Assembly (NCBI GenBank): GCA_021904315.1
Contig: CM038912.1
Span: 25,146,949 to 25,210,948, forward strand
DNA: 64,000 nt
From: Sphagnum magellanicum
Lineage: Eukaryota; Streptophyta; Sphagnopsida; Sphagnales; Sphagnaceae
Reading direction: 5' to 3'
Part shown: in pieces, positions 1 through 11,010 of the stretch
How positions within the stretch are numbered: position 1 is the first letter of the stretch
Layout of the letters: every line of letters starts with the position of its first letter
Notes under the pieces: model-generated
What the model was told of the DNA's origin: nothing
What the model saw: the letters and a program-made list of their open reading frames with translations, nothing else
Databases searched by the model: none
Program-made: the position numbers and the translations under genes

Positions 1-995
1 ATTTCATTCACCAAATATTTGTGGAATTTCAAAGGCTATGTGATGTGCTTTTAGAAAAAGGAAACAAGTTGTTCACAAATGTGAAGACAAGATGGATAAA
101 TATGTTGATTTTAGTGAACATGTCATGGGGAATTATCGACCTCTAATTGCAAAAATGCACATGGATGCACCTAAAAACAACATTTTTAATGACAAATTAA
201 ACCTCTTTTGTGTTTTAAAGCTCATTTTTGGATTTAGATGTAATTAGATGCCACTTTTGGATTATGTCCATGCCTTGATTAAACTTGCCCAATCTTAAGA
301 CATCTTCATATATGATTTTATTGATGCTCCATTATGTTTACAATTATGTTTACAATAAATATTCTGACCTAACCTTTGATGAATTGATTGTTAGGTGAAA
401 CAAAGTTGTGAAGATTTTGCCAAGTTTCTTGTCCATGAATTGCAAGGTAGATTCTTAAACCATGAACTCATGTTAATCTACTCAAATTTTTGAGTTGCCC
501 CATTAATGTTAATGTTCCTTTTCACTAACACTTGAATATCATTAAAGTTGCCTACTATGGATTTCACAAGGTGGGAAGGATGAGGTCTAGGTGAAAGCTT
601 TGCTTGATGGCCATGCTTTGGATTTACAATGTTATTTTTTAAAAACAACAATGACTACAAATGGTGAAGCAAGTATGAAAGAGAACTTTCGTATGAACCT
701 TGTCACTCAATTGTGGGCAAAGTTGAACTCTTATGCCATCCTCAAGCACAAACTCTTAGAATTCATAAAACTTGCCAAGACATTATGTGTTCAAGTCTTC
801 AACTTTGTGGAAGATGAAGATTGTTTCTTAATAATGGCATTTATCAAAACTAAGTTGAGAGGAATTGCTTCATGTTATTTGGACCTATGCATTCAATTTT
901 ATGGACAATGTTTTTACATGATTGAAAACGTCCCTTTTGAAGAGGCCATTAATCAATGCAAGGACACAAAGGCATCTTATTCTATTCAATGTTGA
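1..995 (+). pseudogene. hAT-like transposase remnant, C-terminal part
   Basis: Translation in shifting plus frames gives a protein resembling the plant hAT (ZNF862-like) transposases. Near the left edge one reads VEFQRLCDVLLEKGNKLF followed by NVKTRWINML. Around 240-290 comes LLDYVHALIKLAQS. From 591 an open stretch of 134 codons carries ALLDGHALDLQC, then VEDEDCFLIMAFIKTKLRG, which matches the hAT dimerisation block (family form V-E-D-E-R-x-F-S-T-L-x-F-M-K-x-K-L-R). It ends at a TGA at 993. At least one frameshift (near 115-130) and several stops separate the pieces, so it cannot make a transposase. The N-terminal part and the left element end lie outside the window. The family call is from remembered motif patterns. 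A hAT-derived host gene is unlikely given the stops. Confidence 0.7.
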
Positions 996-2021
996 TTGAA
1001 GGAAAATGGTTTTTTTTAAAAGATAGTTAGTTTTTTCTTAATTATAACCCTTTTTAAATGGGATAATTTTTTGTCAAATGGATGATCAAAAGTATAATAT
1101 TTTATGACTTGTTTTTTTTCTTTAAATTGAAACACAATTTGCATAAGCTTATAAGTTGTTATTGTTTACAAGTTTTAGACATGCCTTAAAAGCTCATGCA
1201 AGTTTGTTGATTCATTATGAAATGCTTTGAACAATGTAGCCAATGGAATGCAAAGTGGGGCTTGGGCCTTGAGCCTTGGGGTTTTTAAAAAAAATTCCAG
1301 CTTTTTGAACATGAAATTTTGAATGCTTGTTTGGATTTGTTTTTTGCACTTGTGTAGCTTTGTGCATTGTGCCATTGTACAATTATGTGACTCATTGTTG
1401 AAGTTGGAATTTTGTTTGATATGATTGGGGGCTTAGAACTTGGAACTTTGGGTGGGTTGTGGTGAAAGGACATTGCTATTGCATATGGGTAGAATTTCTT
1501 TTGAGATTGGGGTTCAAATCCTTGGCAATGTTTGAACCTTGTAATGTGCATGTTGTATATGTTTGTGTAACTAGTTATTGGGTAGTTTGCTCAATGTTAA
1601 GTTTTAAAACTTTTTTTTGGTAAGATTGTGAAATTTGAATGCTTAAAAAAAAGAACAAAGAAAACTTTTTGTTAGGTACTACAAGTTTGTACCAATGTTA
1701 TGTGTGTAAATGGTTTGGAACTTACACTTCATGTAATTGTAAAAATAAATTAATTTATATAATCTTACATGGTCTGATAAAACAAGGTAAATATATATAT
1801 ATATATATATAATTGATTAATTTTGCATGGCTATGTGAAACAATATAAATATATAACAATGTAAAAAATGTGATTTTTAATTGAGGAGAGGAGATTTCAT
1901 AATGTTTTTGAAGCCAGCTAAATGGCTCATTGCAAAAAAGAATCCATCAAATATACATCCACAACTAATTCATATGACTTTGCAACAAGGTCTGATCATT
2001 CAAGATATAGAATAAAATTAT
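996..2021. other. AT-rich spacer with no gene seen
   Basis: No supportable coding region. There is an AT dinucleotide run at about 1792-1811. A tRNA B-box-like motif (GGTTCAAATCC) lies near 1508 on the plus strand, but no A box or cloverleaf could be built, so no tRNA gene is called. Confidence 0.6.
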
Positions 2022-2255
2022 CTATAAAGTAAGGAAAACAAGACTAGAACCTTGAGTTTGATCATAAACAGGGTGAGATTCAAAAAAATAAAAACCATTA
2101 GCCTTCAAGGGTGGAGGAACCTCAGTTTTTGTGATGAACGGAGTTTCACCCTGTCTCTCCTTTTTCTTTAGCTCCTCCACTGTTGCTGCATATATTTCCA
2201 CTGCTCCTACTTGTGATGCTACTATGGTTAGTCTTGAACCTTGTGCAATAAACAT
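2022..2255 (-). other. Possible coding exon of unknown function
   Basis: A 77-codon minus-strand frame opens with ATG at 2255 and reads with a protein-like mix, including ATVEELKKKERQGETPF and a Pro-rich VPPPLKANGFYFF. This is less repetitive and less Phe/Leu-skewed than random AT-rich frames nearby. A CTCAAG/gttcta junction near 2045 could be a weak splice donor, but no partner exon was recognised. I cannot assign a family. It may be a captured gene fragment or chance. Confidence 0.22.
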
Positions 2256-3685
2256 CGATTTTTAGCATTTCATTCCCAGATTTAATAGAATTTCCTTACT
2301 TTATGGATACCCCTGAAAGAAGGATTTGGGGTGAAAGGAGGCCCAAAGACAGGGTGACTTCACAAATAATTTTAGTATTTTCACTTACACTTGCATGCTC
2401 CAAAACGTTTACATAGGATCGTGTAAGTGTATTTGACAAATATTTACACTGGCCTTGTGTAAATGTGAGTGTAAAAAAATATATATACACATTGCAACAG
2501 GATAAGTGTAAGTGTAAATTTTTTTGACATATAACTGTAAATGATTTACACTTACATTGGATTTACACATCATATATATGGCTGTTGACATGTACATGCA
2601 CCACACTGGTTTGTACCTCAATTTGGTACCTTCTACGATCCATTGATCACCAAACATTTGCAGGTGTTTAAGTAGTCAAAAGTTTGCTGTTACAGTGAGC
2701 ATGATAATCAATTCCATGACTACATAATATCTTATTAGCCAAGTGCTTCATCTCCATAATGGCTACAATAGCCACATAACACACTCTACCCAACTTACTG
2801 GAGGCAATCTAGCAACTTTCAAATTTTGAAAATAAAAACTCTGGAAGGGAGACAGGACATCAAAAGCGATTTCAAATTTTATTAGGTTACTAAGAGCATA
2901 TTTCTCCTAGAAATATTTGGTTTGTTTTGGGCCCATAATTACAATTGAGGAATAAGCATGTGACCGAAAAAATCAGGGTAGACTCTTAGAGTTTGGGAAC
3001 AACCTTTTTTTTCCATTTGGGTGATGTTTGGTGGCAATCATCCCAAAAACAATTTAGCACTGATGATTACAAGTCATTAGAAAACGTTCAAAACAATAGA
3101 AAATCTGAGAGGAAAACCTGACTATTTTCACATTTTGACTAATAACTCTAAAAGTTCTTTCAATTGGTCCATGCTTGACCCATAAAGAGTTTGGTGGAAA
3201 AACATAATGAAAAGCTACTGTGATACATAATGGAAAGTTTTGCAGGATTTTGATGATAAATATATCCTTAACCGCCTCACTGGCAACCAAAATGATGAAA
3301 CCCTGCCAAACTTTATAAAAAGAAAGCACCCGAAGAAAGAGAGAGAAAAAAGAAACAAGGGGCAAGGACCAAAGTCGAGGCCCTCAAGCAGCCCAAACAA
3401 GGTCGGCCACAAGGCGAAAAGGGAACCATTAAGAACCGAACCCTCCACCAGTCGCATGAAGCATATCAACAACCAAAAGACTGGACCCAAAAGGACTTAG
3501 CTGGAAAAACATAATGAAAAGCTACGGTGATAAATAATGGAAAGATATCCTTAACCGCCTCACTGGCACCAAAAGACACCATTGCATAGAGTACCAACAG
3601 ATTCCAATGGTTGGTATGGGTGACTGAAAAATGGGTCTGCTTCATGCAAAAGGTTCCAGTAAATACAAAATACTGTTCATAGGTC
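2256..3685. other. Non-coding stretch with a partial local duplication
   Basis: No gene recognised. About 75 bp at 3499-3572 repeats the sequence at 3191-3292 (shared segments around AACATAATGAAAAGCTAC and TATCCTTAACCGCCTCACT), with a 28-base stretch missing from the second copy. The overlapping frames at 3054-3500 on both strands have no family features and are not called. Confidence 0.5.
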
Positions 3686-3688
3686 TCA

Positions 3689-4058
3689 AAGCATCTCCAC
3701 CGGTGCTCAGTATGTCACTCTGGATTATAAAATTAAACGTCTAAGTTTAGCTGTTTTTTTTTGGCAACCTCATCAATAAAACTGTAACTGGATTTGCATA
3801 TATGTGGGGACTACTAATAGCAAACCACCTGGACCAATCATTATGATCGACCAATCAGAAATACTGATCCGCAGTCAGGTCCAATTTATTACTCTTTTTT
3901 GAAGGTGCACAAGTGTGTTGCGCCTTTCACCAGCGATGGGAAGGTGCACGAATTTGGTGCAGAGAAATCAATTTCCTGAGCTAAACCGGCACATTTTGAC
4001 AATTTCGCAATAAATTTTACTGTCTATAGTCAGATACTGTGCAGCGGTGGAGATGCTC
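3689..4058. mobile_element. 370-bp MITE with PIF/Harbinger-type ends
   Basis: The left end AAGCATCTCCACCGGTGC and the reverse complement of the right end (GAGCATCTCCACCGCTGC) match over the first 18 bases except two, and similarity continues inward to about 35 bp (CTCAGTATGTCACT versus ACAGTATCTGACT). TCA flanks both sides (3686-3688 and 4059-4061), fitting the 3-bp T-N-A target duplication of PIF/Harbinger elements; GAGCATCTCC-like ends are common in plant MITEs of that superfamily. No coding capacity. A Harbinger-like transposase family is present in this window and could be the source of activity, but its ends were not matched to this MITE. Confidence 0.65.
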
Positions 4059-4116
4059 TCAGTGGAACAAAAAGATTCCGCCATAAATCTAAAGTGGTAC
4101 CAATAAACACAATCAC

Positions 4117-4281
4117 ATGGTCATGGTGATACTGACAGAAACTTATCGGATGGTCATGGTGGTACCGACAGAAACTTATCGGATGGTCATGGTGATACTG
4201 AGCGGAACTTATCGGATGGTCATGGTGGTACCGACAGAAACTTATCTAATGGTCATGGTGATACCGACAAAAGCTTATCAA
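4117..4281. repeat. 33-bp tandem repeat, five units
   Basis: Five adjacent units start ATGGTCATGGTG (4117, 4150, 4183, 4216, 4249). Because 33 is divisible by three, the plus frame stays open and encodes an 11-residue repeat of the type MVMVxxTETYR. The open frame is a by-product of the repeat, and no gene is supported. Confidence 0.8.
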
Positions 4282-4521
4282 ACAGTGATAGCATCGAACG
4301 GTCTTCCTGCTTTCCCACTGATGAGAGAGGTTAATCTCATCTCAAGGGGCAGGTTATATGTAGGGTTAGGTTTGAATTCCAGTTATTGAAGATGAGGGAT
4401 TCCATGTAGATTGGCCCCACATCTGGGCGGCTGCCGCAAGTTTGAAGTTCCACTTTTTTGCAACTAGGTTTGGGCAGGGCTGGTCAGGCATTATTCAAAC
4501 CATATACATTATTAATGTGTA

Positions 4522-4620
4522 GGGTTTCGCAAGCCCCAGGGTGGAGGCATTGCCAAAATAAGCTGCCCCCAAGGCCGAAGGCTGGTTATTTTGGGAATGC
4601 CGTAGCCTGAGGGCTTTACC
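4522..4620. mobile_element. Foldback MITE, GGTAAAGCCC family, copy 1
   Basis: About 99 bp. The right arm reverse-complements to GGTAAAGCCCTCAGGCTACG followed by GCATTCCCAAAATAA. The left arm reads GGTTTCGCAAGCCCCAGGGT, then GGAGGCATTGCCAAAATAA. The arms pair over roughly 35 bp around a short loop. The same structure recurs at 49488, 55018, 55984 and 63732. No target duplication was clear. Confidence 0.6.
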
Positions 4621-4667
4621 TGGCATAGGAACTGTTGAAATAATTTTTTAAGAAATTTCTTGTTGTG

Positions 4668-5508
4668 ATACCCGGAGGGTACCAGAAGGGTATCCTCCAG
4701 ACAACAATACAAAATTTAAATTTTTATATCCAGTGGACATCCTCGTGCGTACTTGTTGGGTATCACAATAATTTTTTAAAAACAAATTAAGATGGGCATC
4801 TCTAAGACAAATTTCCTGCCCCTAAAAATTGAAAGTGCCTCCTCTCAGCAAAGGAGTTATTATGCTTTTGGTAAAGTGCTCTCCCAATACACTAGTAAAT
4901 TCTTACCAGGTTTACACCAGTGTTGGGTGGATATCAGTTTTTAAGAACCGCTGGATCTGATTATGAAAAAAACTTAATAAAGACCTGGTTCTTTGTAAAT
5001 GTTTTAATTATTTTTTAATGTCAGAGCAGGTTATCATTTTTTGTAAAAAAAATTTGTGACCATTTCTCATGAATTTGATAATATTCGGTTATCATTGGGA
5101 GGTTTTTACAAACCAATTATGACTTTTTTTTGGGGTCAAAATCACAAAATGGGTGAACCCAATTTTTTCTTGGAGAGTAAAGAGCAGGCAGCCATTGCAA
5201 ATGCCGCACTGCCAGGAACACTAAACCCTAAACTAGCTTCTCCACTCTCTACCTATTCATTGGATTTGGATTTTCTACCTAGACACCTAAAACCTAGTCC
5301 CAGCATTCCCTCTCCCCCCCCCCCCAATCTCAGCATTTGGAAGGAGACATCTTGTCACTGGATCTCACCATTTCTCATTCTCACTTGTGTGAGAACTGGT
5401 GATCAAAGCATCAGAACCGGTATCACCTAGACTGATGTTTGGAAGGGTTCAAATTGAGATACCCAATTAATACCCAAATATCTTTTTCATACCCGCCCAA
5501 CACTGGGT
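4668..5508. repeat. Dispersed 0.8-kb repeat, copy 1
   Basis: Colinear with 56690-57507 about 52 kb away: the same order of TACCCGG, a GTGGACATCCT block, an AAATTAAGATGG block, CCTCTCAGCAAA, CCAGTGTTGGGTGG and finally CCCAACACTGG. The inner part, from CCAGTGTTGGG (4912) to CCCAACACTGG (5508), has inverted ends, and near-identical octamers (ggtttaca and gttttaca) flank it, which would fit an 8-bp hAT-type target duplication. Homology to the other copy, however, extends about 245 bp left of the inner left end, so the true element boundary is unsettled. The 124-codon frame at 5056-5430 is partly present in the other copy but matches no known protein. Confidence 0.6.
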
Positions 5509-5510
5509 TT

Positions 5511-5556
5511 TACAGGCTGGAGTGAATTAGCAGCCACCAATGCACCAGTTGAGGAT
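5511..5556. repeat. Solo end of the GTGAACCAGCACCC foldback family
   Basis: GGAGTGAATTAGCAGCCACC followed by AATGCACCA is a diverged copy of the inverted-repeat arm seen at 52518 and 63322. It begins directly after the right end of the 4668-5508 repeat. The same pairing occurs at 56487, just before the second copy. Confidence 0.4.
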
Positions 5557-5589
5557 GAGCCCGTTCAGCCCGTTTTGCGCATGAACATC

Positions 5590-6275
5590 CTCCTTGCCTG
5601 AGGTGTTTTTTTTTTTTCACCTCTTCTCTGCCCCACCTACCTCCCCCCTCCTATCCCCCCTCCTACCTCCCCAATCCTACCTACCACCTACCTCCCCCCT
5701 ACGAACCCCACCCCCCCCCGCCCTCACTCCATTGCCAGAGCTCGAGTTGTGGAGCGGAAGCTCGAGCTATGGAGCTGTTGCTGTGGAGCTGTGGAGCTGT
5801 TGCTGTGGAGTCAGAGCAAGAGCTCGAGCGCCCACGAGACCCACGCACCCACGATCAAGTAAGATGCTTACATTTTTATTTTATTTTTGTGTTTGTTTTG
5901 TTTGAAGAGGCATCGTTGCGCTACGTTGCAGCGCAGCACAACACTGCAACTTCTCCTTCTTCTTCTTCCTCTTCTTCTTCGTTTTCTTCTTCTTCTCCTT
6001 CTTCTTCGTCTTCTTCTTCTTCTCCTTCTTCTTCTTCCGCAAAGAAAGCGACGGCAATGCCTTCTACTTCCTTTGCTAAGCTGCAGCTCAGCTATAGTGC
6101 ACCGTACTTTTTCTTTTTTTTTTGGTGTTTGTTTTGTTTGAAGAGGCATCGCTGCGCTACGCTACAACGCTGCAACAGCGCAGCGCTGCAACTTCTCCTT
6201 CTTCTTCTTCTTCTTCTCCTTCTTCTTCTTCCTCTTCTCCTTCTTCTTTTTCTTCTTCTTCTTCTTCCGTTGCAA
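5590..6275. repeat. CTT-rich microsatellite region with a ~236-bp duplication
   Basis: Two segments share TGTTTGTTTTGTTTGAAGAG plus GCATCG (about 5888 and 6124), a GC-rich GCGCTACG/CAGCGC stretch and then a long CTT/CTC run (about 5945-6040 and 6188-6270). Upstream (5630-5860) lie C-rich and GGAGCTGTTGCTGTGGAGCT-type short repeats. The long frames here encode only poly-Ser, poly-Leu or poly-Arg and are products of the microsatellite. No gene is supported. Confidence 0.75.
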
Positions 6276-6375
6276 AAAGTTCAAATGTCTCCACTTCACA
6301 GTCTGTTGTGTTATTGTTTTTTTTGCCATTGTCTGCTGCCTAAAATCACTGATTGTAGCAATTTTTAGAAGCCTT

Positions 6376-7100
6376 TTGGCCCTTCCTAATCTCCAGGCTA
6401 AAGGTCCTGTTGAGATGGTGCAGGCTTCTCAACAGGACCCTTTGTGGCTACTTTATGGTTTCTATGTTTTTGAAATTCTCCAAACCTGTTTGGGCCATGT
6501 TCAGGACCCAGAAGTCGAAGCTGAGCAATCTCACAACAGCACTAAAACTGGTAACCATTTGCCCCTTTTTCAACCTTCAAAATGCTCACTAGGCTCTAGA
6601 TGGACCAATTTTGCTACCAATGTTATGCCATTAGTTTGGCTTGAGAATGTTATAAGTAGATAACCATGTATTATGGGTGCTACAATGAACTGGAAGGATT
6701 GGCTTGAAGACCTTGCTACCTCACAGCATGCATCGAAAGATTGCACAAGGGATGACGGTTATGCCTGCACAAGGGACTCATGTATAGTGCTTTAGCTGGG
6801 TTTTCCACTGCAAATCTTTCAGGTATCACCAAAACGTACAAAAGAAAGAGGGAGGCAAGTGTTCAAATATTCTCATGTTTGTTTTTGTGGATTAGTTGGA
6901 GCTGCATGAAGTTTTCTTAGTGATGTATTTCTGTACCCCCAGGCAGATTATGTTAGAAATGCAAGTGAAGGTTTCCACTTCAAGGTAAGTGACTAGTGAG
7001 ATGAGTCTTGTTCCTGGCTTTCTTTGGCATGAATTCAATGTTGGAAGGCATATTCAAATTGGTTATGTTGTTGCAGAGGATTCTCATGCACTAGCATGAG
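6376..7100 (+). other. Unassigned ORF and candidate splice-flanked micro-exon
   Basis: A 95-codon frame (6376-6663) is of ordinary composition and belongs to no family I know. Downstream, 6943-6984 is a 42-bp segment (ADYVRNASEGFHFK) preceded by a CCCCCAG acceptor and followed by the textbook donor CAAG/GTAAGT, and another acceptor (TTGTTGCAG) lies near 7076. These could be scraps of one host gene or a captured fragment, but no frame-consistent gene model could be assembled. Confidence 0.25.
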
Positions 7101-7394
7101 TAACTTTGGAATGAAAGTGCCCAATCTGTTTCCAATTTTACATTTGACACCTTTGTCCTTTCCAAAGAAGCTGTCCCTGATCAATGTTTCAAGTGTTTTT
7201 TTTTCAGGTTGCATGCTTAAAGATTCTATATTGCAACTTTGATCCCTTCTGAAATTGCCTCTTCTTTCTTTGCAGAAGACAATTACTCCTTAGAAGCCTA
7301 TGCTAGAAGTAAAAGGTGATATTTTAGCAACTCTGAGTATTCTTTACAGTTTCTTCTTTCAACAAACAAATCTATTTTTTGGTGCACTTATTCT

Positions 7395-9690
7395 GCATAT
7401 TGTGTTTAGGGCTAGGTCTTCACTTAAGGGTATCCAAACCATTTAGATGGGTTTTTTTTTTAAACATGTGGGTATTGCATTTAGGCTTGTTTTTCATTTA
7501 AACTTGCAATGCCCGAACTTATACTTACCTCTACTAACTGGATTGTTGGGGTTTCATTACAATACCTACATCCGTACTTATCTTTACAAACTGGAATTTT
7601 GGGGCATGATTGCAATACTTGCACTTGTACTTACTTTTACCAACTGGGATTTTGGGGCCTAGTTACAATACCTGCATCTAACACTAATATTATCATATCC
7701 TTGTCTTTTTGCATTTCACATTTTTTGTGCTTATTACTTGGGAACAATAATAACCTTTGTGCCATATTAGATTTCATGTGTGTGTTGAATACATGATGTT
7801 CAAAGAATTTGGGGTATGATTTCCTCCATACGAAATTGATTCTAAAAGAAAATTCTTAGTGCTAATGGCAACAATCTTGATTAGTAATTGAAACATTTAT
7901 TCATAACATTGTTTAGTCTATGGAACATATGGAAACAAAGGAAATTCAAATTATGGTATAAATCTAAACAAGTGAAAAGATCAAAAACCAATACAATGAG
8001 CAAAATTTAGAGTATAAACCTTAAGTTCTAAAATATATGAACCAAATTCTTATACACTAAGTAATAAAGCATAACTTTAAAAATCCAAATGATATTTTGC
8101 CATAAGCCCTATTACAACCTTAATTATACAAACCTTAACAAAAAAAAGTCTTAGTGATATATGTCCTAAACCCGAAAAACTATACAAACCATACAAATTA
8201 TATAATGCAATATACGTTAATCTTTAAAAACAATCAAATAAATTTCATACAAAACCAAAAGAGAAGATATGTCTTTTACCTTTGTGTGATCTCTCCAACT
8301 TAATTTTTTCCACTCTTTTTGAAAAAGATATAAAATGCAATTGTATTACTTCACATATGTGTAAACCCTAAAATTTTCCCCCCAAATTTAGCCTACTTTA
8401 GATTAATTATTATACATTTGTGAAAAACTTATTAATTAATTTATGTGTCTCAACCCTAAACCTAATGGTTAAGTTAGTAGGGTATGTAATTAATAAAGTA
8501 GCTAGGTTAGTAGGGTAGGTGGTTAGTACAATAGCTAGGTCAGTAGGATAACTAGTTATTAAAGTAGCTGTGTTAGTAGGGGATAATAAATAAAGTACCA
8601 AGGTTGGTGTAATACTTATGAGGGTAGGAAAGTGAGCATGGTAGCTATTCGGAGTGACCCCAAATGCAGGTATTACATTTAAGGTGGGATCTTCATATAA
8701 AGAACCCTAAACCCCACATGCGTACTTTCGGAGTGACCCTAAATGCAAGTATTGCATTTAGGGTAAGATCTTCATATAAAGAAAGCTTAAACCCTACATG
8801 TGTCCTTTCGGAATGACCCAAAGTGCAGGTATTGCATTTAGGGTTGGGTTATTTCAAAGTGACTTTGCATATGCATATTGTGTTTAAGGCTAGGTCTTCA
8901 CTTAAGGGTATCTAAATCATTTAGATGGGTTTTTTTGAAACGTGGGTATTACATTTAGGTTTGTTTTTTCATTTCAACTTGAAACACCCAAACTTACACT
9001 TACCTTTACCAATTAGAATTTTGGGGTTTCGTTGCAATACCTACACCCATACTTACTTTTACCAACTGGAATTTTGGGGCATAATTTCAATACTTGCACT
9101 TGTACTTACTTTTACCAAACCCTAACAAAAAAAAGTCTTAGTGATATATGCCCTAAACCTAAAAAATTATACAAGCTATACAAATCATATAATGCAAAAT
9201 AAAAAAATTTGAAAGAACATAGGAAAAAAATTAAAAACCAAAATTCAAAGGTTTTAAACTATAAATATTTATTAACTGAACGAAAATACGTTAATTTTTA
9301 AAAATAATCAAATAATTTCATATAAAACCAAAAGAGAAGATATGTCTTTTATCTTTGTGTGATCTTTCCAACCTAATTTTTCCACTCTTTTTCAAGAAGA
9401 TATAAAATGCAATTGTATTATTTCACATATGTGTAAACCCTAAAATTTTCCCCCCAAATTTAGCCTACTTTAAATTAATTACTATACATTTGTGAAAAAC
9501 TTATTAATGAATTTGTGTCTCAACCCTAAATCTAATGATTAAGTTAGTAGGGTATGTAATTAATAGAGTAGCTAGGTTAGTAGGGTAGGTGGTTAGTACA
9601 ATAGCTAGGTTAGTAGGATAACTAGTTATTAGGGTAGTTGTGTCAGTAGGTTGGTGCAATACTTATGAGGGTAGGAAAGTGAGCAGGGTA
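7395..9690. repeat. Large imperfect tandem duplication (units ~1.3 and ~0.8 kb)
   Basis: The unit starting near 7404 (GGGCTAGGTCTTCACTTAAG) recurs near 8888. Block order is shared: AACTGGAATTTTGGGGCAT, AAAGTCTTAGTGATATATG (8138 and 9131), AAAAGAGAAGATATGTCTTT (8260 and 9330) and a GTTAGTAGGGTA-rich tail (8470-8600 and 9540-9660). The second unit lacks about 450 bp (roughly 7660-8130), joining the left and right parts directly at about 9120. No coding potential is retained. Confidence 0.75.
8649..8867. repeat. 79-bp tandem repeat, three units
   Basis: Units begin TCGGAGTGACCC at 8649, 8728 and 8808 (TCGGAATGACCC in the last), each with a GCATTTAGGGT-like core. The first two carry GATCTTCATATAAAGAA; the third diverges after about 50 bp. 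The array separates the two halves of the 7395-9690 duplication. Confidence 0.75.
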
Positions 9691-9960
9691 GCTATGTGTG
9701 AAATCAAGTCCAAGAAAAACGACCAAGAACAAAAGGAAAAGAAAAAAGTACAGTGGTCAGCAGCAAAAAGAAATCGACTGTGATGAGCCCCATCCGACGC
9801 CGAATGAAAAAACGCAACCCATCCAGTGGACAGAACGGCCAACTGGTGCATTGGTGGCTGTTAATTCACTCTGGCCGATTTTACATACCTCTAAAGTGGT
9901 GGCCAGTTGGGCCCCATTGTCACCTCCTATTTGCTCCCTTGTCCTTTAAAGCATGTTATC
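9691..9960. other. GC-richer island of unknown origin
   Basis: About 270 bp with base composition well above its surroundings and short open frames on both strands (9698-9949 plus, 9753-9965 plus, 9663-9851 minus). None has recognisable motifs. GGCCAACTGG and CCAGTTGGG form a short inverted pair (9837 and 9904). It could be a captured host fragment. Confidence 0.3.
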
Positions 9961-10800
9961 CATAAAGTCTTCAAATTGGGAAATCTCAGGATGAGATCCT
10001 TAAATTCGCACATCAACTTTCTTTTGTTTTCACCTACAAGCTACCACCTCTAGCGTATGTTATGTGCACTAAGTATATGGCCTAGGGCGAGGGGGCTATT
10101 GGCTATGGTTATTGGCAACTGGTTATGGCTATTGCTTTTGACTATGGTTATTGCTTATGACCATTTGTTATTGGTTGTTGCCTGTGGCATATGGCTATTT
10201 CTATTGTATATTGGCCATTGGTTATTATAAGGTTTAATTTGTAGGGTTTAGGTTTGGGTCTTTAAAGATTTTGTATTTTTGGGTTTAGGTGTTGGGCTTT
10301 CAATGGTTAAGTATAAGGGGTTTTAAGGTTCAATTTTTAGGGTCTAAGTTTGGGCTTTTTAGGCCTTGAATTATAGGGTTTTTTTTCTTGCGTTTTGTAG
10401 TTTAGTTTTGAGGTTTAAGAGTTAGGGTTTACAACTTGATTTCTTAGGGTTTAATTTTTAGGTTGATGTTTGGGTCTTTTAAAGGTTAATTTTTGAGTTT
10501 AATGAAGGTAGTTCTAAGGTTAAGGTTAAAGTGATGATATGTACTTGTGTAAAATATTGGAGTTAAAACATCAAGATTTAAAACTAAGACTAAAAAACAT
10601 GACTATCGAGTCCAATTAATGATAAAAACATTATTAAAAATGTTGATTTAGGGGTTTTTTTTGTGTATGTAAAATGATGAAATTAAAGATTAGCTCAGAG
10701 GGGTTGGTTTAGGGTGTAAACTTGGACAACCAATGTGGATTATATAAAGAGAAGGTTTTTCTAATTTTTTTGGTTTTGTTTTCATTTCAAGCCTTGAAAG

Positions 10801-11010
10801 ATGTTTTTTTCAAGCTTTTCAAATGGACTTTATTCAAGTAACTATGATTTCACCTCATTTTCAAATGATGATGACATTTTGAAAAATATCAATCAAAATG
10901 ATCTTGTTATTTTTCAAATGATGGCATCGATGGTTTCTAACTCCAATGACTTGTTTACTTCACATGAGATGAAGGAAGGGGGTGGGGCAATATATGGACC
11001 CAATTGTTAG
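10801..11010 (+). CDS. Short ORF conserved between the two Harbinger-like copies
   Basis: A 69-codon frame that opens MFFSSFSNGLYSSNYDF and contains KNINQNDLVIFQMM, then a HEMKEG segment. The counterpart at 59396 keeps most residues and the same start, while surrounding DNA is more diverged, suggesting past selection on the protein. It lies 30-90 bp downstream of a TATATAAAGAGAAGG-like sequence (about 10742), so it is probably the first exon of the element's gene. It may be the transposase N-terminus or a separate accessory protein as in other Harbinger elements. Function not known. Confidence 0.4.
   Translation: MFFSSFSNGLYSSNYDFTSFSNDDDILKNINQNDLVIFQMMASMVSNSNDLFTSHEMKEGGGAIYGPNC

Noticed and set aside
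4117-4389. 90-codon ORF of 11-residue repeats
   Set aside because: Open only because the 33-bp DNA repeat is a multiple of three; no start context or relatives.
5594-6368. Long ORFs on both strands (poly-Ser, poly-Leu, poly-Arg)
   Set aside because: They are translations of CTT/CTC microsatellites and end with the repeats; no independent coding signal.
9663-9965. Three overlapping ORFs on both strands
   Set aside because: Mutually exclusive frames without motifs; described only as a GC-richer island.
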